From Actinoplanes subtropicus (lineage in GTDB: Bacteria > Actinomycetota > Actinomycetes > Mycobacteriales > Micromonosporaceae), in the NCBI RefSeq assembly GCF_000721705.1, contig NZ_JOJL01000034.1, forward strand, positions 1 through 64,000: a stretch of DNA of 64,000 bases, in the 5' to 3' direction. Positions 52,804 through 61,605 of the stretch are shown here, in pieces. The notes under the pieces were generated by a model. It was not told the origin of the DNA and ran no database searches. It saw only the letters and a list, made by a program, of their open reading frames with translations. A program made the position numbers and the translations under genes. Numbering within the stretch: position 1 is the first letter of the stretch; the number at the start of each line of letters is the position of its first letter.

Positions 52804-53628
52804 GTGGCGCTGGGTCCGGAAGAGGCGAATCGCTTCGCCGCCCTGTTGGAGGAGCGCCAGGAGGAGCTGGTCGGCGCCTGGACCGACCGGGTGGCGCAGA
52901 GCCTGCGCGGCCGGTTGAGCCGTACCGAGCTCGAGCGGCAGACCGGCGAGCTGCGCAAGGGCTTCCACGCCGCGCTGGCCGGCGGCGCCGCCGAGCTGGG
53001 CCAGGAACCGGCCGACGAGCTGCGCGCGCAGCTCACCGAGCTGTCCAGCAGCCGGGCGCGGCAGGGCTTCTCCGCGACCGAGACCGCGGTCAGCGTCTTC
53101 GCCCTCAAGGATGCGGTGCTCACCGTGCTGGACGGCAGCGACGCCTCCAACCTGCGGGACTACGTCGCCTTCTCCGGCTTCGTCGACCAGGCCGCGCTGT
53201 TCACCTTCGACAGCTATGTGCAGATCCGGGAGGGGCTCATCGCCGACCAGGCCGAGCAGTTGCTCGAGCTGTCCACGCCGGTGGTGAAGCTGTGGGAGGG
53301 CGTGGTGGCCGTCCCGCTGGTCGGCACGCTCGACTCGGCCCGCGCCCAGGTGGTGATGGAGCGGCTGCTGGAGACGCTGGTGGAGACCGGCTCGCCGCAC
53401 GCGATCATCGACATCACCGGCGTGCCCGCCGTCGACACCCAGGTGGCGCAGCACATCCTCAAGACCGTGGTGGCCGCCCGGCTGATGGGCGCGGACTGCA
53501 TCATCTCCGGCATCCGGCCGCAGATCGCCCAGACGATCGTGGCGCTCGGCATCGAGTTCGGCGACATCGCCACCAAGGCGTCGCTGGCCGACGCGCTCCG
53601 CTTCGTCCTCAAGAAGACCGGGCGCTGA
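52804..53628 (+). CDS. rsbR: Stressosome sensor RsbR-like protein
   Basis: 274-aa protein. The N-terminal helical RsbRD-type sensor (ANRFAALLEERQEELVGAWT) is followed by a linker with LSTPVVKLWEGVVAVPLVGT and a STAS domain. The two Thr positions phosphorylated by RsbT in Bacillus RsbR have counterparts in the linker and in IIDITGVPAVDTQVAQHIL. It forms the stressosome shell with RsbS and holds RsbT until stress. The start is GTG 52804 with a strong AGGAGG. It is the first gene of a six-gene operon. Confidence 0.9.
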   Translation: MALGPEEANRFAALLEERQEELVGAWTDRVAQSLRGRLSRTELERQTGELRKGFHAALAGGAAELGQEPADELRAQLTELSSSRARQGFSATETAVSVFALKDAVLTVLDGSDASNLRDYVAFSGFVDQAALFTFDSYVQIREGLIADQAEQLLELSTPVVKLWEGVVAVPLVGTLDSARAQVVMERLLETLVETGSPHAIIDITGVPAVDTQVAQHILKTVVAARLMGADCIISGIRPQIAQTIVALGIEFGDIATKASLADALRFVLKKTGR

Positions 53629-53629
53629 C

Positions 53630-54040
53630 GTGGAGCGGGTGCCGATCCTCAAGCTCGGGGAGATCCTGCTGGTCTCCATTCAGATCGACATGGAGGATCA
53701 GGTCGCCCTGCAGCTGCAGGAGGACCTCGCCGAGCGGATCGTGGCGACCCGCTGCCACGGAGTGCTCATCGACATCAGCGCGCTGGACATCGTCGACTCG
53801 TTCGTCGGCCGTACGCTCGCCACCATCGCCTCGATCTCCCGGGTGCTGGACGCCGAGACCGTGGTGGTCGGCATGCGCCCGGCCGTCGCGATCACCCTGG
53901 TCGAACTGGGGCTGTCGCTGCCGGGCATCCGCACCGCGCTCAACGTCGAGCTCGGCATGGAGCTGCTGGCCCGCGACGCTTCCTTCGACTTCGAGGACGC
54001 CGCATCCATGGCGGTCGACGAGGCGGTCGACGAGCCGTGA
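53630..54040 (+). CDS. rsbS: Stressosome scaffold RsbS-like STAS protein
   Basis: 136-aa single STAS domain. The block LIDISALDIVDSFVGRTLAT contains the Ser equivalent to RsbS Ser59, which RsbT phosphorylates. It starts at GTG 53630, one base after the rsbR stop, and its end overlaps rsbT by four bases. The C-terminal acidic tail (AASMAVDEAVDEP) is slightly longer than in Bacillus RsbS. Confidence 0.92.
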   Translation: MERVPILKLGEILLVSIQIDMEDQVALQLQEDLAERIVATRCHGVLIDISALDIVDSFVGRTLATIASISRVLDAETVVVGMRPAVAITLVELGLSLPGIRTALNVELGMELLARDASFDFEDAASMAVDEAVDEP

Positions 54041-54438
54041 GCGACGGCGAGCGGATCGAGGTCGGCACCGACCAGGATGTCGTCCGGGTGCGCCAGCTCG
54101 TGCGTACGGTCGCGGTGTCGGTCAAGCTCTCCCTGGTCGACCAGACCAAGCTGGTCACCGCCGCGAGCGAGCTCGCCCGCAACACCCTGGTCTACGGCGG
54201 GGGCGGCACGGTCGAGGTGGCCCGGGTGGACAACGGCCGACGGCGGGGCATCCAGATCGTCTTCGCCGACCAGGGCCCGGGCATCGCCGACCTCGAGCTG
54301 GCGCTCACCGACGGCTACACCACCGGAGGTGGCCTGGGGCTGGGGTTGAGCGGCGCCCGGCGGCTGGTCGACGAGTTCCTCATCGACACCTCGATCGGCC
54401 GGGGAACGACGGTTACCGTCACCAAGTGGTGCCGATGA
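54037..54438 (+). CDS. rsbT: Serine/threonine kinase RsbT-like
   Basis: 133-aa GHKL kinase. N box ASELARNTLVYGGGG, G1 box FADQGPGI and G2 box TGGGLGLGLSGARR are intact. It phosphorylates RsbS and RsbR and, when released, activates a PP2C phosphatase partner. It is co-transcribed with rsbS (GTGA overlap) and with the kinase/phosphatase gene (ATGA overlap). Confidence 0.93.
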   Translation: MSDGERIEVGTDQDVVRVRQLVRTVAVSVKLSLVDQTKLVTAASELARNTLVYGGGGTVEVARVDNGRRRGIQIVFADQGPGIADLELALTDGYTTGGGLGLGLSGARRLVDEFLIDTSIGRGTTVTVTKWCR

Positions 54439-55448
54439 CCGGAGGGCTCGAGCAGCTGCTGGACGGGGGCGCCTGGTTCCGGGTGGAGGCCGCGGCCAGC
54501 GCCTCGGCCGCCCGCCGGGCCGCCGAGCGGCTGGCCGTCCAGGTCGGGCTCTCCGAGCGGCGCACCGCCGACCTGTCGATCGTGACCGCGGAGGCGGCCG
54601 GAAACCTGGTCAAGCACGCCGACCAGGGCACGCTGCTGGTCCGCGCGGTGCGTACCGAGCAGCAGGCGGGCGTCGAGATCATCGCGATCGACCACGGGCC
54701 GGGGATGGCCGACCTGGCGCTGTCGGTGGGCGACGGGCACTCCACGGCGGGCACTCTCGGCATCGGGCTGGGCGCCATCGAGCGGCAGGCCTCCTGGTCG
54801 GACCTGCATTCCGTACCCGGCAAGGGAACCGTGCTGGTCGCCCAGGTCTGGCCGGCCGGCCCACCGGAACCCACCTGGGCCGCGGGGTTGACCCGCCCGC
54901 TCACCGGGGAGCCGGTGAGCGGCGACGCGTTCGCCATCCGCGAGCTGGAGGGCCACCGCCAGGCGCTGATGTGCGACGGGCTGGGGCACGGCGGTCTCGC
55001 CGCCGCGGCCGCGCAGGAGGCGGTACGGGCGTTCGCCGAGTCCCCGGCGCAGCCCCCGGCCGCCATGGTGGAGACGCTGCATCGCCGGCTCGGCCACACC
55101 CGCGGCGCCGCGGTCGCCGTCGCCGAGCTCGATGCGGAGGCCGGCCTGGTCCGCTATGCGGGGCTGGGCAACATCTCCGGCACGGTGATCGGCTCGGCCG
55201 GCCGCCGCGGCATGATCTCGCTGCCCGGGATCGCCGGCCACCAGCGCCGCCAGATCCGGCAGTACGACTACCCGATCACGCCGGAGGCGATCGTGCTGAT
55301 GCACAGCGACGGCGTGGTCGACCGCTGGAATCCGGCCGACTACCCGGGCCTGCTGTCCCACTCGCCCGCCCTGATCGCGGCGACCGTTCTGCGCGACGCG
55401 GGGGTGCGGCGCGACGACGCCGGCGTGCTGGTGGCCCGGTCACGATGA
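54435..55448 (+). CDS. GHKL ATPase fused to RsbX/SpoIIE-type phosphatase
   Basis: 337-aa protein with an N-terminal RsbT/RsbW-like ATPase domain (AAERLAVQVGLSERRTADLS, N box VTAEAAGNLVKHAD, G box TLGIGLGAIERQA) and a C-terminal RsbX-type PP2C domain with metal-site Asp in ALMCDGLGHGGLAAAAAQEA and MHSDGVVDRW. RsbX resets the stressosome by dephosphorylating RsbR and RsbS. Fusion to a kinase-type module is common in actinomycetes and lets one chain hold opposing activities. The overlaps of four bases at both ends keep it in the operon. Confidence 0.82.
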   Translation: MTGGLEQLLDGGAWFRVEAAASASAARRAAERLAVQVGLSERRTADLSIVTAEAAGNLVKHADQGTLLVRAVRTEQQAGVEIIAIDHGPGMADLALSVGDGHSTAGTLGIGLGAIERQASWSDLHSVPGKGTVLVAQVWPAGPPEPTWAAGLTRPLTGEPVSGDAFAIRELEGHRQALMCDGLGHGGLAAAAAQEAVRAFAESPAQPPAAMVETLHRRLGHTRGAAVAVAELDAEAGLVRYAGLGNISGTVIGSAGRRGMISLPGIAGHQRRQIRQYDYPITPEAIVLMHSDGVVDRWNPADYPGLLSHSPALIAATVLRDAGVRRDDAGVLVARSR

Positions 55449-56776
55449 CCGGGGCCGAGTCGCTGATCCGCATGCGCCTGCGGGTCGAGCAGGACGTGTT
55501 CGCGGTGCGCCAGCTCGGCCGCGAGGTGGCCCGCGCGGTCGGCCTCGAGCAGCAGGATCAGACCCGGCTGGCCACCGCGCTGAGCGAGGTGGCCCGGGTC
55601 ATGCTGGCCGCCGGACCGGACGGCGATGTGGAGTTCATCGCGGAGCCGAACGGGGTACCCACGTTGCGCGTGGCGGTGGGCAACCCGCGGCCCGGCGGCG
55701 TGGCCGAGATCGGCGCGCAGCTCGTACAGGTCGGCCGGCTGGTCGACACGTTGGAGGTCGGTGATGGCGAGAGCGGCACGGTGGTCCGGATGGCTCGGCG
55801 GCTGCCGGCGAGCGCCCCGCGGCTGACCCCGGAACGCATGGAGGACATACGAGCCGGGCTGGTGCGGCATGTGCCGGGCACCCCGCTGGACGAGTTGAGC
55901 GCGCAGAATCAGCAACTGATCGCCGCGCTCGATGAGGTGCGCGCCCAGCGCGACGACCTGGCCCGGCTGAACGCCGAGCTGGCGGAGACGAACCACGGCG
56001 TGATGGCGCTCTACCACCAGCTCTCCGACGAGCTGGAGGAGACCAACCGCGGGGTGGTGGCGCTCTACGCCGAGCTGGACGAGCGGTCGCTGCAGCTGCG
56101 CGCGGCGAGCGAGGCGAAGAGCCGGTTCCTGGCGAACGTCAGCCACGAGCTGCGCGCCCCGGTGACCGCGGTGATCGGGCTGACCCGGCTGCTGCTCGAC
56201 CCGGCGTCCGACCCGCTGAGCTCCGAGCAGCGCCGCCAGGTCGACCTGATCGGTGGCTCGGCCGGTGACCTGCTGACCCTGGTCAACGATCTGCTGGACC
56301 TGGCCAAGGCGGAGGCCGGCCGGGTCGAGCCGCAGTGCTCCGAGGTGGATCTGCGGGCGCTCTTCGGCCAGCTGCGCGGCACGCTGCGGCCGCTGGCCAC
56401 CCGGCCCGAGGTCGACTTCGTGGTCGAGGAGCCGGCGGTGCCGAGCCTGCGCAGCGACGAGGTGCTGCTCGCCCGGGTGCTGCGCAACCTGCTGACCAAC
56501 GCGGTCAAGTTCACCGCCGACGGCTCGGTGACCCTGGCGGCGCGGGCGGTGGACGACGATGTCGAGTTCACCGTGGCCGACACCGGCGCGGGCATCCCGG
56601 CCGAGCTGCACGAGCGGATCTTCGAGGAGTTCTATCAGGTGCCGGGCAGCAAGGCGGGCACCGGACTCGGCCTGCCCTATGCGCGCCGGCTCGTCGGGAT
56701 CCTCGGCGGAAGCCTGCGCGTCGACTCGGCGCCGGGGGCGGGCAGCACTTTCACCGTACGGCTGCCGAAGTCATGA
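55445..56776 (+). CDS. Sensor histidine kinase with RsbT-like N-terminus
   Basis: 443-aa cytoplasmic kinase. Residues 1-120 resemble an RsbT-type ATPase domain with weakened motifs (SLIRMRLRVEQDVFAVRQLG). A coiled coil follows (QNQQLIAALDEVRAQRDDLA), then the H box NVSHELRAPVTAVIGLTRLL, N box VLRNLLTNAVKFTA, and G boxes VADTGAGIP and GTGLGLPYARRLVG. There is no membrane segment, so the signal comes from inside, probably from the stressosome. The next gene encodes the likely cognate receiver protein (overlap ATGA). Confidence 0.85.
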   Translation: MTGAESLIRMRLRVEQDVFAVRQLGREVARAVGLEQQDQTRLATALSEVARVMLAAGPDGDVEFIAEPNGVPTLRVAVGNPRPGGVAEIGAQLVQVGRLVDTLEVGDGESGTVVRMARRLPASAPRLTPERMEDIRAGLVRHVPGTPLDELSAQNQQLIAALDEVRAQRDDLARLNAELAETNHGVMALYHQLSDELEETNRGVVALYAELDERSLQLRAASEAKSRFLANVSHELRAPVTAVIGLTRLLLDPASDPLSSEQRRQVDLIGGSAGDLLTLVNDLLDLAKAEAGRVEPQCSEVDLRALFGQLRGTLRPLATRPEVDFVVEEPAVPSLRSDEVLLARVLRNLLTNAVKFTADGSVTLAARAVDDDVEFTVADTGAGIPAELHERIFEEFYQVPGSKAGTGLGLPYARRLVGILGGSLRVDSAPGAGSTFTVRLPKS

Positions 56777-58302
56777 ACGCGGCGACCGTCCTCGTCGTCG
56801 ACGACAGCGCCACCAAGCGGTATCTGCTGGTCAGCTGGCTGACCCGGGCCGGTTTCACGGTCCGCCAGGCGGAGACCGGCGGCGAGGCGTTGCGGGTGCT
56901 GCCGGGCTCTGGCGTCGACCTCGTCGTGCTGGACGTCAAGCTGCCGGACATGAACGGCTTCGACGTCTGCGAGAAGATCAAGACCGATCCGGCGTACGGC
57001 GGACCACCGGTCATCCACGTGTCCGCGCACGCCGTCGACGTCGGCGATCGGGCCCACGGGCTGAACCGGGGTGCGGACGCCTACCTGGTCGAGCCGATCG
57101 AGCCGGACGAGCTGATCGCCACCTGCCAGGCCGTGCTGCGGTACTACTCGGCGCGCCGCCGGGCCGAGTTCCTGGCCGCCCGGCTGGTTCGGCTGGCCGA
57201 GGCGACCCTCGCGATCAACCTGGCCTCGACCCTGCCGGAGTTGCTGGAGGCGGCGGCCGCGGGCGCGTACGACATCTTCGGCGGCCCGGTCGTGGTGCTG
57301 GCCGAGACCGCCGACGGGGACAGCCTCGCCGCGGTCGGCTCGCCCCCGGTGCTCCGCCGGTGGTCGCTGGCCGAGCGCAACGCGGCGATCGGCTCCCTGG
57401 TCCGCACCGACCAGCCGGCCGACTGGGAGGTCACCGACTGGCCGGCGGGCGAGCGGGTGGCGGTGGCGGCGACCCGGCTGCGGATCGACCGCCCCTCGGT
57501 CTACGTGGCGGTGCGGTCCAGCTCGCAGACTCCCGGCTTCCCGGTGCTGCGCCAGCTGTCCCAGGCGGTCGCGGCCGCGGTCGAGGCGCAGCGGTCGTAC
57601 GACGAGGAGCACCGGATCGCCATCACCCTGCAGCGCAGCCTGCTGCAGTCGCGGCTGCCCAGCGTGCCCGGCGTGGAGACCGCGGTGCGCTACATGCCGG
57701 CCGGCTCGCAGACCGAGGTGGGCGGCGACTTCTACGAGGTCGCCGTGCTCGACGGCCGGCTGCTGGTGGCGATCGGCGACGTGGCCGGCCACTCGCTGCA
57801 CGCGGCCACGGTGATGGCCGAGGTGCGGCACGCGGTCCGCGCGTACGCCGTCGAGGGCCATCCGCCCGGGACGGTGCTCGCCCTGGTCAACCGCTTCATG
57901 CGGCGGGTTCTGCCGGCCGACTCGGCGACGGTCTGCCTGTGCACCCTCGACCCGCTGACCGGTGAGGTACGGATGGCCGGCGCCGGTCACCTGCCGCCGC
58001 TGCTGCACACCGCCGAGGGGGTGTCCTTCCTGCAGCCGGGCGGCGTGCTGCTGGGCATCGACGCGCCCCGCCCGGCCGACCTGCAGTTCGTGCTGCCGCC
58101 CGGCGGCACGCTGGTGCTCTACACCGACGGCCTGGTCGAGCGCCGGGACGAGGACATCGACGTGGGGCTGGCCGCACTTCGCCGGGTGGCCGCCGAGGTC
58201 GACCCGGATCTCGAGGACTTCTGCGATCGCCTCCTGCTGCGACTCGGCGCCGCCGGACAGGCCGACGACGACGTGGCGGTGGTTGCCGTTCGCCGGTCTT
58301 GA
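56773..58302 (+). CDS. Receiver-GAF-PP2C (SpoIIE/RsbU-type) phosphatase
   Basis: 509-aa protein. The receiver domain (ATVLVVDDSATKRYLLVSWL; phospho-Asp in LVVLDVKLPDMNGFD) is followed by a GAF-like region (TLPELLEAAAAGAYDIFGGP) and a SpoIIE phosphatase (LQRSLLQSRLPSVPGVETAV; metal Asp in EVGGDFYEV, IGDVAGHS and LYTDGLVERRDED). It is the output of the operon: phosphorylation by the upstream kinase should tune removal of phosphate from the STAS anti-anti-sigma factor at 52282. It is the last gene of the stressosome operon. Confidence 0.9.
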   Translation: MNAATVLVVDDSATKRYLLVSWLTRAGFTVRQAETGGEALRVLPGSGVDLVVLDVKLPDMNGFDVCEKIKTDPAYGGPPVIHVSAHAVDVGDRAHGLNRGADAYLVEPIEPDELIATCQAVLRYYSARRRAEFLAARLVRLAEATLAINLASTLPELLEAAAAGAYDIFGGPVVVLAETADGDSLAAVGSPPVLRRWSLAERNAAIGSLVRTDQPADWEVTDWPAGERVAVAATRLRIDRPSVYVAVRSSSQTPGFPVLRQLSQAVAAAVEAQRSYDEEHRIAITLQRSLLQSRLPSVPGVETAVRYMPAGSQTEVGGDFYEVAVLDGRLLVAIGDVAGHSLHAATVMAEVRHAVRAYAVEGHPPGTVLALVNRFMRRVLPADSATVCLCTLDPLTGEVRMAGAGHLPPLLHTAEGVSFLQPGGVLLGIDAPRPADLQFVLPPGGTLVLYTDGLVERRDEDIDVGLAALRRVAAEVDPDLEDFCDRLLLRLGAAGQADDDVAVVAVRRS

Positions 58303-58308
58303 CGAGGA

Positions 58309-58327
58309 CTATTCACTCGTTGAATAG
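58309..58327. promoter_or_regulatory. Palindromic operator before the PadR gene
   Basis: CTATTCA-ctcgt-TGAATAG is a perfect palindrome with 7-bp arms, ending eight bases before ATG 58336. The position fits autorepression by the PadR protein. No separate promoter can be resolved. Confidence 0.5.
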
Positions 58328-58335
58328 CAGCGTCC

Positions 58336-58872
58336 ATGTCCACCGCCCATGTCCTGCTCGGCCTTCTGGCGGCCGGCCCGCGGCACGGCTACGACCTCAA
58401 GCGGGCCCACGACGACCGGCTGCCCCGGGCCAAGCCGCTCGCGTATGGCCAGGTCTACGCGACCCTCGGCCGGCTCGAGCGGGACGGCCTGGTCACCGAG
58501 GCCGGGCAGGACCGCGAGGGCGGCCCCGACCGGACCTCGTACGAGATCACCGAGGAGGGCCGGCGGCACCTCGACGCCTGGCTGTCCGCGGTCGACCCGC
58601 CGGCGCCCTACGTCACCAGCGAACTGTTCAGCAAGGTGGTGGTCGCGCTGCTCGCCGCCGACGCCGGGCGGGCCCGCGACTATCTGGTCGCCCAGCGCGC
58701 CGCGCACATGAGCCGCATGCGCGAGCTCACCACCGCGAAGACCGAGCCCGGGGCGGGCGTCGGCGACGTGGTCGCCGCCGACTACGCCATCGGGCATCTC
58801 GAGGCCGACCTGCGCTGGCTGCAGACCACGCTGGCGCGGGTGGCCGACCTGCAGAAGGAAGTGACCAGTTGA
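58336..58872 (+). CDS. PadR family transcriptional regulator
   Basis: 178-aa PadR-type repressor. The winged helix spans HVLLGLLAAGPRHGYDLKRA, then AYGQVYATLGRLERDGLVT and DRTSYEITEEGRRHLDAWL. A C-terminal helical dimerisation part follows (ADLRWLQTTLARVADLQKE). It lies directly upstream of an ABC exporter and overlaps its start, so it is probably a ligand-released repressor of this exporter. The palindrome at 58309-58327 is the likely operator. Confidence 0.92.
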   Translation: MSTAHVLLGLLAAGPRHGYDLKRAHDDRLPRAKPLAYGQVYATLGRLERDGLVTEAGQDREGGPDRTSYEITEEGRRHLDAWLSAVDPPAPYVTSELFSKVVVALLAADAGRARDYLVAQRAAHMSRMRELTTAKTEPGAGVGDVVAADYAIGHLEADLRWLQTTLARVADLQKEVTS

Positions 58873-59552
58873 GCGCACTGCTGAGCGGTACCGGCCTGGT
58901 CCGCAACTACGGCGCCACCCCGGCGCTGCGCGGAATCGACCTCGAGGTCGCCGCGGGGGAGATCGTCGCGGTCACCGGTCCGAGCGGCTGCGGGAAGTCC
59001 ACGCTGCTGCACTGCCTGGCCGGCATCCTCCGGGTGGACGGCGGCACCGTCACCTACCGCGACCAGGACATCGGGTTGTGGTCCGAGGCGGCCCGGTCCA
59101 GGCTTCGCCGCACCGAGTTCGGGGTGCTGTTCCAGTTCGGGCAGTTGGTCCCCGAACTCACCGCGGTGGAGAACGTCGCGCTGCCACTGCTTCTCGCCGG
59201 CACGGGGCGGCGAGAAGCGCGGCAGACGGCGCTCGACTGGCTCGGCCGGCTCGGCGTGGCCGAGTCGGCCGAGCAGCGACCCGGCACGATGTCCGGCGGC
59301 CAGCAGCAGCGCTGCGCCACCGCCCGGGCGCTGGTCACCGAGCCGCGGGTGCTGTTCGCCGACGAGCCGACCGGCGCGCTCGACGTGCTCACCGGCGAGC
59401 AGGTGCTGGGCCAGATCGTCCGGGTGGCGCGCGAGCAGGGCACGGCGGTCGTGCTGGTCACCCACGAGTCGAGCGTCGCGGCGTACGCCGATCGCGAGGT
59501 CGCCCTGCGCGACGGCGTGGTCGACCCGACCGGGCTGGGCCTGGCCCGGTGA
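58869..59552 (+). CDS. ABC transporter ATP-binding protein (MacB/LolD-type)
   Basis: 227-aa ATPase. Walker A is GPSGCGKSTLL, signature MSGGQQQRCATARAL, Walker B VLFADEPTGALDVLTG, with the H-loop in VLVTHESSVAAYAD. The size and the following FtsX-type permease put it in the MacB/LolCDE-like group. The only start consistent with the frame is TTG 58869, four-base overlap with the PadR stop, preceded by AGGAAG. Confidence 0.92.
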   Translation: MSALLSGTGLVRNYGATPALRGIDLEVAAGEIVAVTGPSGCGKSTLLHCLAGILRVDGGTVTYRDQDIGLWSEAARSRLRRTEFGVLFQFGQLVPELTAVENVALPLLLAGTGRREARQTALDWLGRLGVAESAEQRPGTMSGGQQQRCATARALVTEPRVLFADEPTGALDVLTGEQVLGQIVRVAREQGTAVVLVTHESSVAAYADREVALRDGVVDPTGLGLAR

Positions 59553-61030
59553 CCGCATCTACGCTGGCCCGGCTCGCCGTGGCCGGCAACCGCACCGACA
59601 TGTTGCGGACCGTCCTGACCGCGGTGAGCGCCCTGCTGGCCACGATCGCGATGCTGTGCGCGGCGACCGTCCTGTCGATCACCGGGTGGGCCGGCCGGTA
59701 CGCCGCCGCGCTGCTGGTCGAGCCCGGCCTGCGGCCCGGGGTGGCGGCGACGCTGGTACTGGTCTCGCTGCCGGTGCTGGCGCTGGCCGGGCAGTGCATC
59801 CGGCTCGGCGCGCCGGCGCGCGACCGGCGGCTGGCCGCGATCCGGCTGGCCGGCGCGACGCCGGGGGAGGCGGTGCTGATCGCCACCGCGGAGACGGCGG
59901 TGGCGAGCCTGCTCGGCTCGGTCGCCGGCCTGGTGGCGTACCTGGTCGCCCGGGCCGCGATCGGCGACCAGCGCACCCTGCCCACCGACGTCCTGCCGCC
60001 GGCGCCGGTCATCGTGCTGCTGGTGGTGCTGGTCCCGGTGCTGGCGGCGGCGGTCGGCGCGCTGCTGATGCGCCGGGTCATCGTCACCCCGCTCGGCGTG
60101 GTGCGGCGGGTGCGAAAGCGCGGCCCCCGGCCGTGGCCGGGCCTGCTGATCGCGGCGGGGCTGGCACTGTTCGCCCTTCCGTTCCAGGAGCACCTCAAGA
60201 TTCATATACCGGCGCCGAGGAACGCGGCCCTGGCCGTCCTGGGTGGTGGGGTGCTGCTCACGATGGCGGGCGTGGTGCTGGGAGTCGGGTGGATCTCGCA
60301 CACCGCCGGGCGGCTCCTGCGCCGCTACGGCCGCGGCCCGGCCACCCTGCTCGCCGGCCAGCGGCTGATCACCGACCCGTGGAACGGCAGCCGGACGATG
60401 GCCGCGCTGCTCGCCGCGGTGACCGCGGGGTCGGTGGCGCTGGCGTACCGGGCGCTGCTGGCCACGAACTTCCGCTACTACGACCTCGACAACCAGGTCA
60501 TGGGCTATTCGAACGGCGAGGGGACGGGCCCCGCCGCCGATCCGAGCTTCTACTTCAACGCGATCCGGCTGGTCATGGTGGCGGTCGGGCTGAGCGCAGC
60601 GGTCGCCGCGGCCGGGCTGCTGATCGCGCTGGTCGAGAGCGTCGTCGCGCGGCGCCGGGCGTACGCGTCGCTGACCGCGGCCGGCGTCCCGCGGCGTACC
60701 CTCTCGGCGGCGATCCTCTGGCAGACGCTGACGCCGCTGGTGCCCGCCCTCGTGCTGGCGCTCGCCGCGGGTGACGCCCTGGTCCGGCTGACCCAGACGG
60801 ATTTCGACCTCGGCCACTCCTACCGGGAGTGTGTCTCCGAGAACGATCCCGAGGCGCATTGCCGCACGCTGGCCGAACTGCATTTGCCGAGCGTGCTGCA
60901 CGTGCCGGTGCCGTGGGGTGACCTGGGGCTGCTCGGCGCGGGGGCGCTGCTGGCGGCCCTGGTCGCGGTCGGCGCCGGGGTCCTGGTGCTGCGCTCCAGC
61001 ACGGACCTTGAGGAGTTGCGGGTGGGCTGA
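59549..61030 (+). CDS. FtsX-like ABC permease
   Basis: 493-aa permease with about eight hydrophobic helices, among them TVLTAVSALLATIAMLCAAT, VIVLLVVLVPVLAAAVGALL and LGLLGAGALLAALVAVGAGV. It has two FtsX-like halves (AIRLAGATPGEAVLIATAET and YASLTAAGVPRRTLSAAIL). The external loop near residue 415 has two Cys (ECVSENDPEAHCRT) that could pair. GTG 59549 overlaps the ATPase stop. Function: export or membrane remodelling powered by the upstream ATPase; the substrate is unknown. Confidence 0.9.
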   Translation: MTASTLARLAVAGNRTDMLRTVLTAVSALLATIAMLCAATVLSITGWAGRYAAALLVEPGLRPGVAATLVLVSLPVLALAGQCIRLGAPARDRRLAAIRLAGATPGEAVLIATAETAVASLLGSVAGLVAYLVARAAIGDQRTLPTDVLPPAPVIVLLVVLVPVLAAAVGALLMRRVIVTPLGVVRRVRKRGPRPWPGLLIAAGLALFALPFQEHLKIHIPAPRNAALAVLGGGVLLTMAGVVLGVGWISHTAGRLLRRYGRGPATLLAGQRLITDPWNGSRTMAALLAAVTAGSVALAYRALLATNFRYYDLDNQVMGYSNGEGTGPAADPSFYFNAIRLVMVAVGLSAAVAAAGLLIALVESVVARRRAYASLTAAGVPRRTLSAAILWQTLTPLVPALVLALAAGDALVRLTQTDFDLGHSYRECVSENDPEAHCRTLAELHLPSVLHVPVPWGDLGLLGAGALLAALVAVGAGVLVLRSSTDLEELRVG

Positions 61031-61036
61031 CGGGGG

Positions 61037-61217
61037 TTGACACTCTCGATCGTCTCCGGCCTGCTTCTCGCCCCTGATCGTGGCCCAGATCGGCCCGGGC
61101 TTCGCCCGCGTCGTGGTGGCCCACCTGACGGTCGGGGTGGCCTTGGCCGCGTACCTGCTGGTTGTGATCACCGAGACCCGGCTGGCCCCGGCTGTGGCGG
61201 CGGGTGAGCCGCGATGA
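61037..61217 (+). pseudogene. Small membrane protein remnant, frameshifted
   Basis: Two plus-strand frames together give a two-helix protein: LTLSIVSGLLLAP in one frame (from TTG 61037) and LIVAQIGPGFARVVVAHLTV GVALAAYLLVVI in the next (to TGA 61217). The change of frame is near 61073. The stop overlaps ATG 61214 of the oxidase gene (ATGA), a normal operon junction. The family is not recognised. It is probably the tail of a membrane protein cotranscribed with the oxidase. Confidence 0.4.
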
Positions 61218-61605
61218 CCGGCAAGCCCGGCCTGAGCCGCCGGGATTTCCTCGGCATGGCCGACGGCAGCGCGCTGGCCACGATCACCGCCGGCGCGTTC
61301 GCGCTGCACGCCGGGCGCCGCGAGAACACCGGCCGGACCCTCACCAGCCGCGCGGTCTTGCCCGAGCCGTTCCAGGTGCCGCTGCCGGTGCCCCTGGTCG
61401 CCCGGCCGGTGGCGACCGACGGCGGCGCGGACCGCTACGAGATCGTGCAGCGCGCCGCCACGGCCGGGATCCTGCCCGGGCTGCGCACCGCGGTGTGGGG
61501 CTACGACGGGCAGTTCCCCGCCCGACCATCGTCGGGCGGGCCGGGCGGCAGGTGCGGGTGACGGTGCGCAACGAACTGCCCGTGCCGACCTCCACCCGCG
61601 TGCGC
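61214..61605 (+). pseudogene. Multicopper oxidase, N-terminal remnant
   Basis: ATG 61214 starts a twin-arginine signal (LSRRDFLGMADGSALATITA). The mature start follows (DRYEIVQRAATAGILPGLRT, VWGYDGQFP). There one G is missing (CCCCGG expected, CCCCG present near 61517); the next frame continues as in bacterial multicopper oxidases: TIVGRAGRQVRVTVRNELPV PTST. Instead of the first copper ligands (usually HxH here), the sequence reads RVRG and passes into the GC-rich minisatellite. The copper sites and about 400 residues are missing, so this is a dead fragment. Confidence 0.75.
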
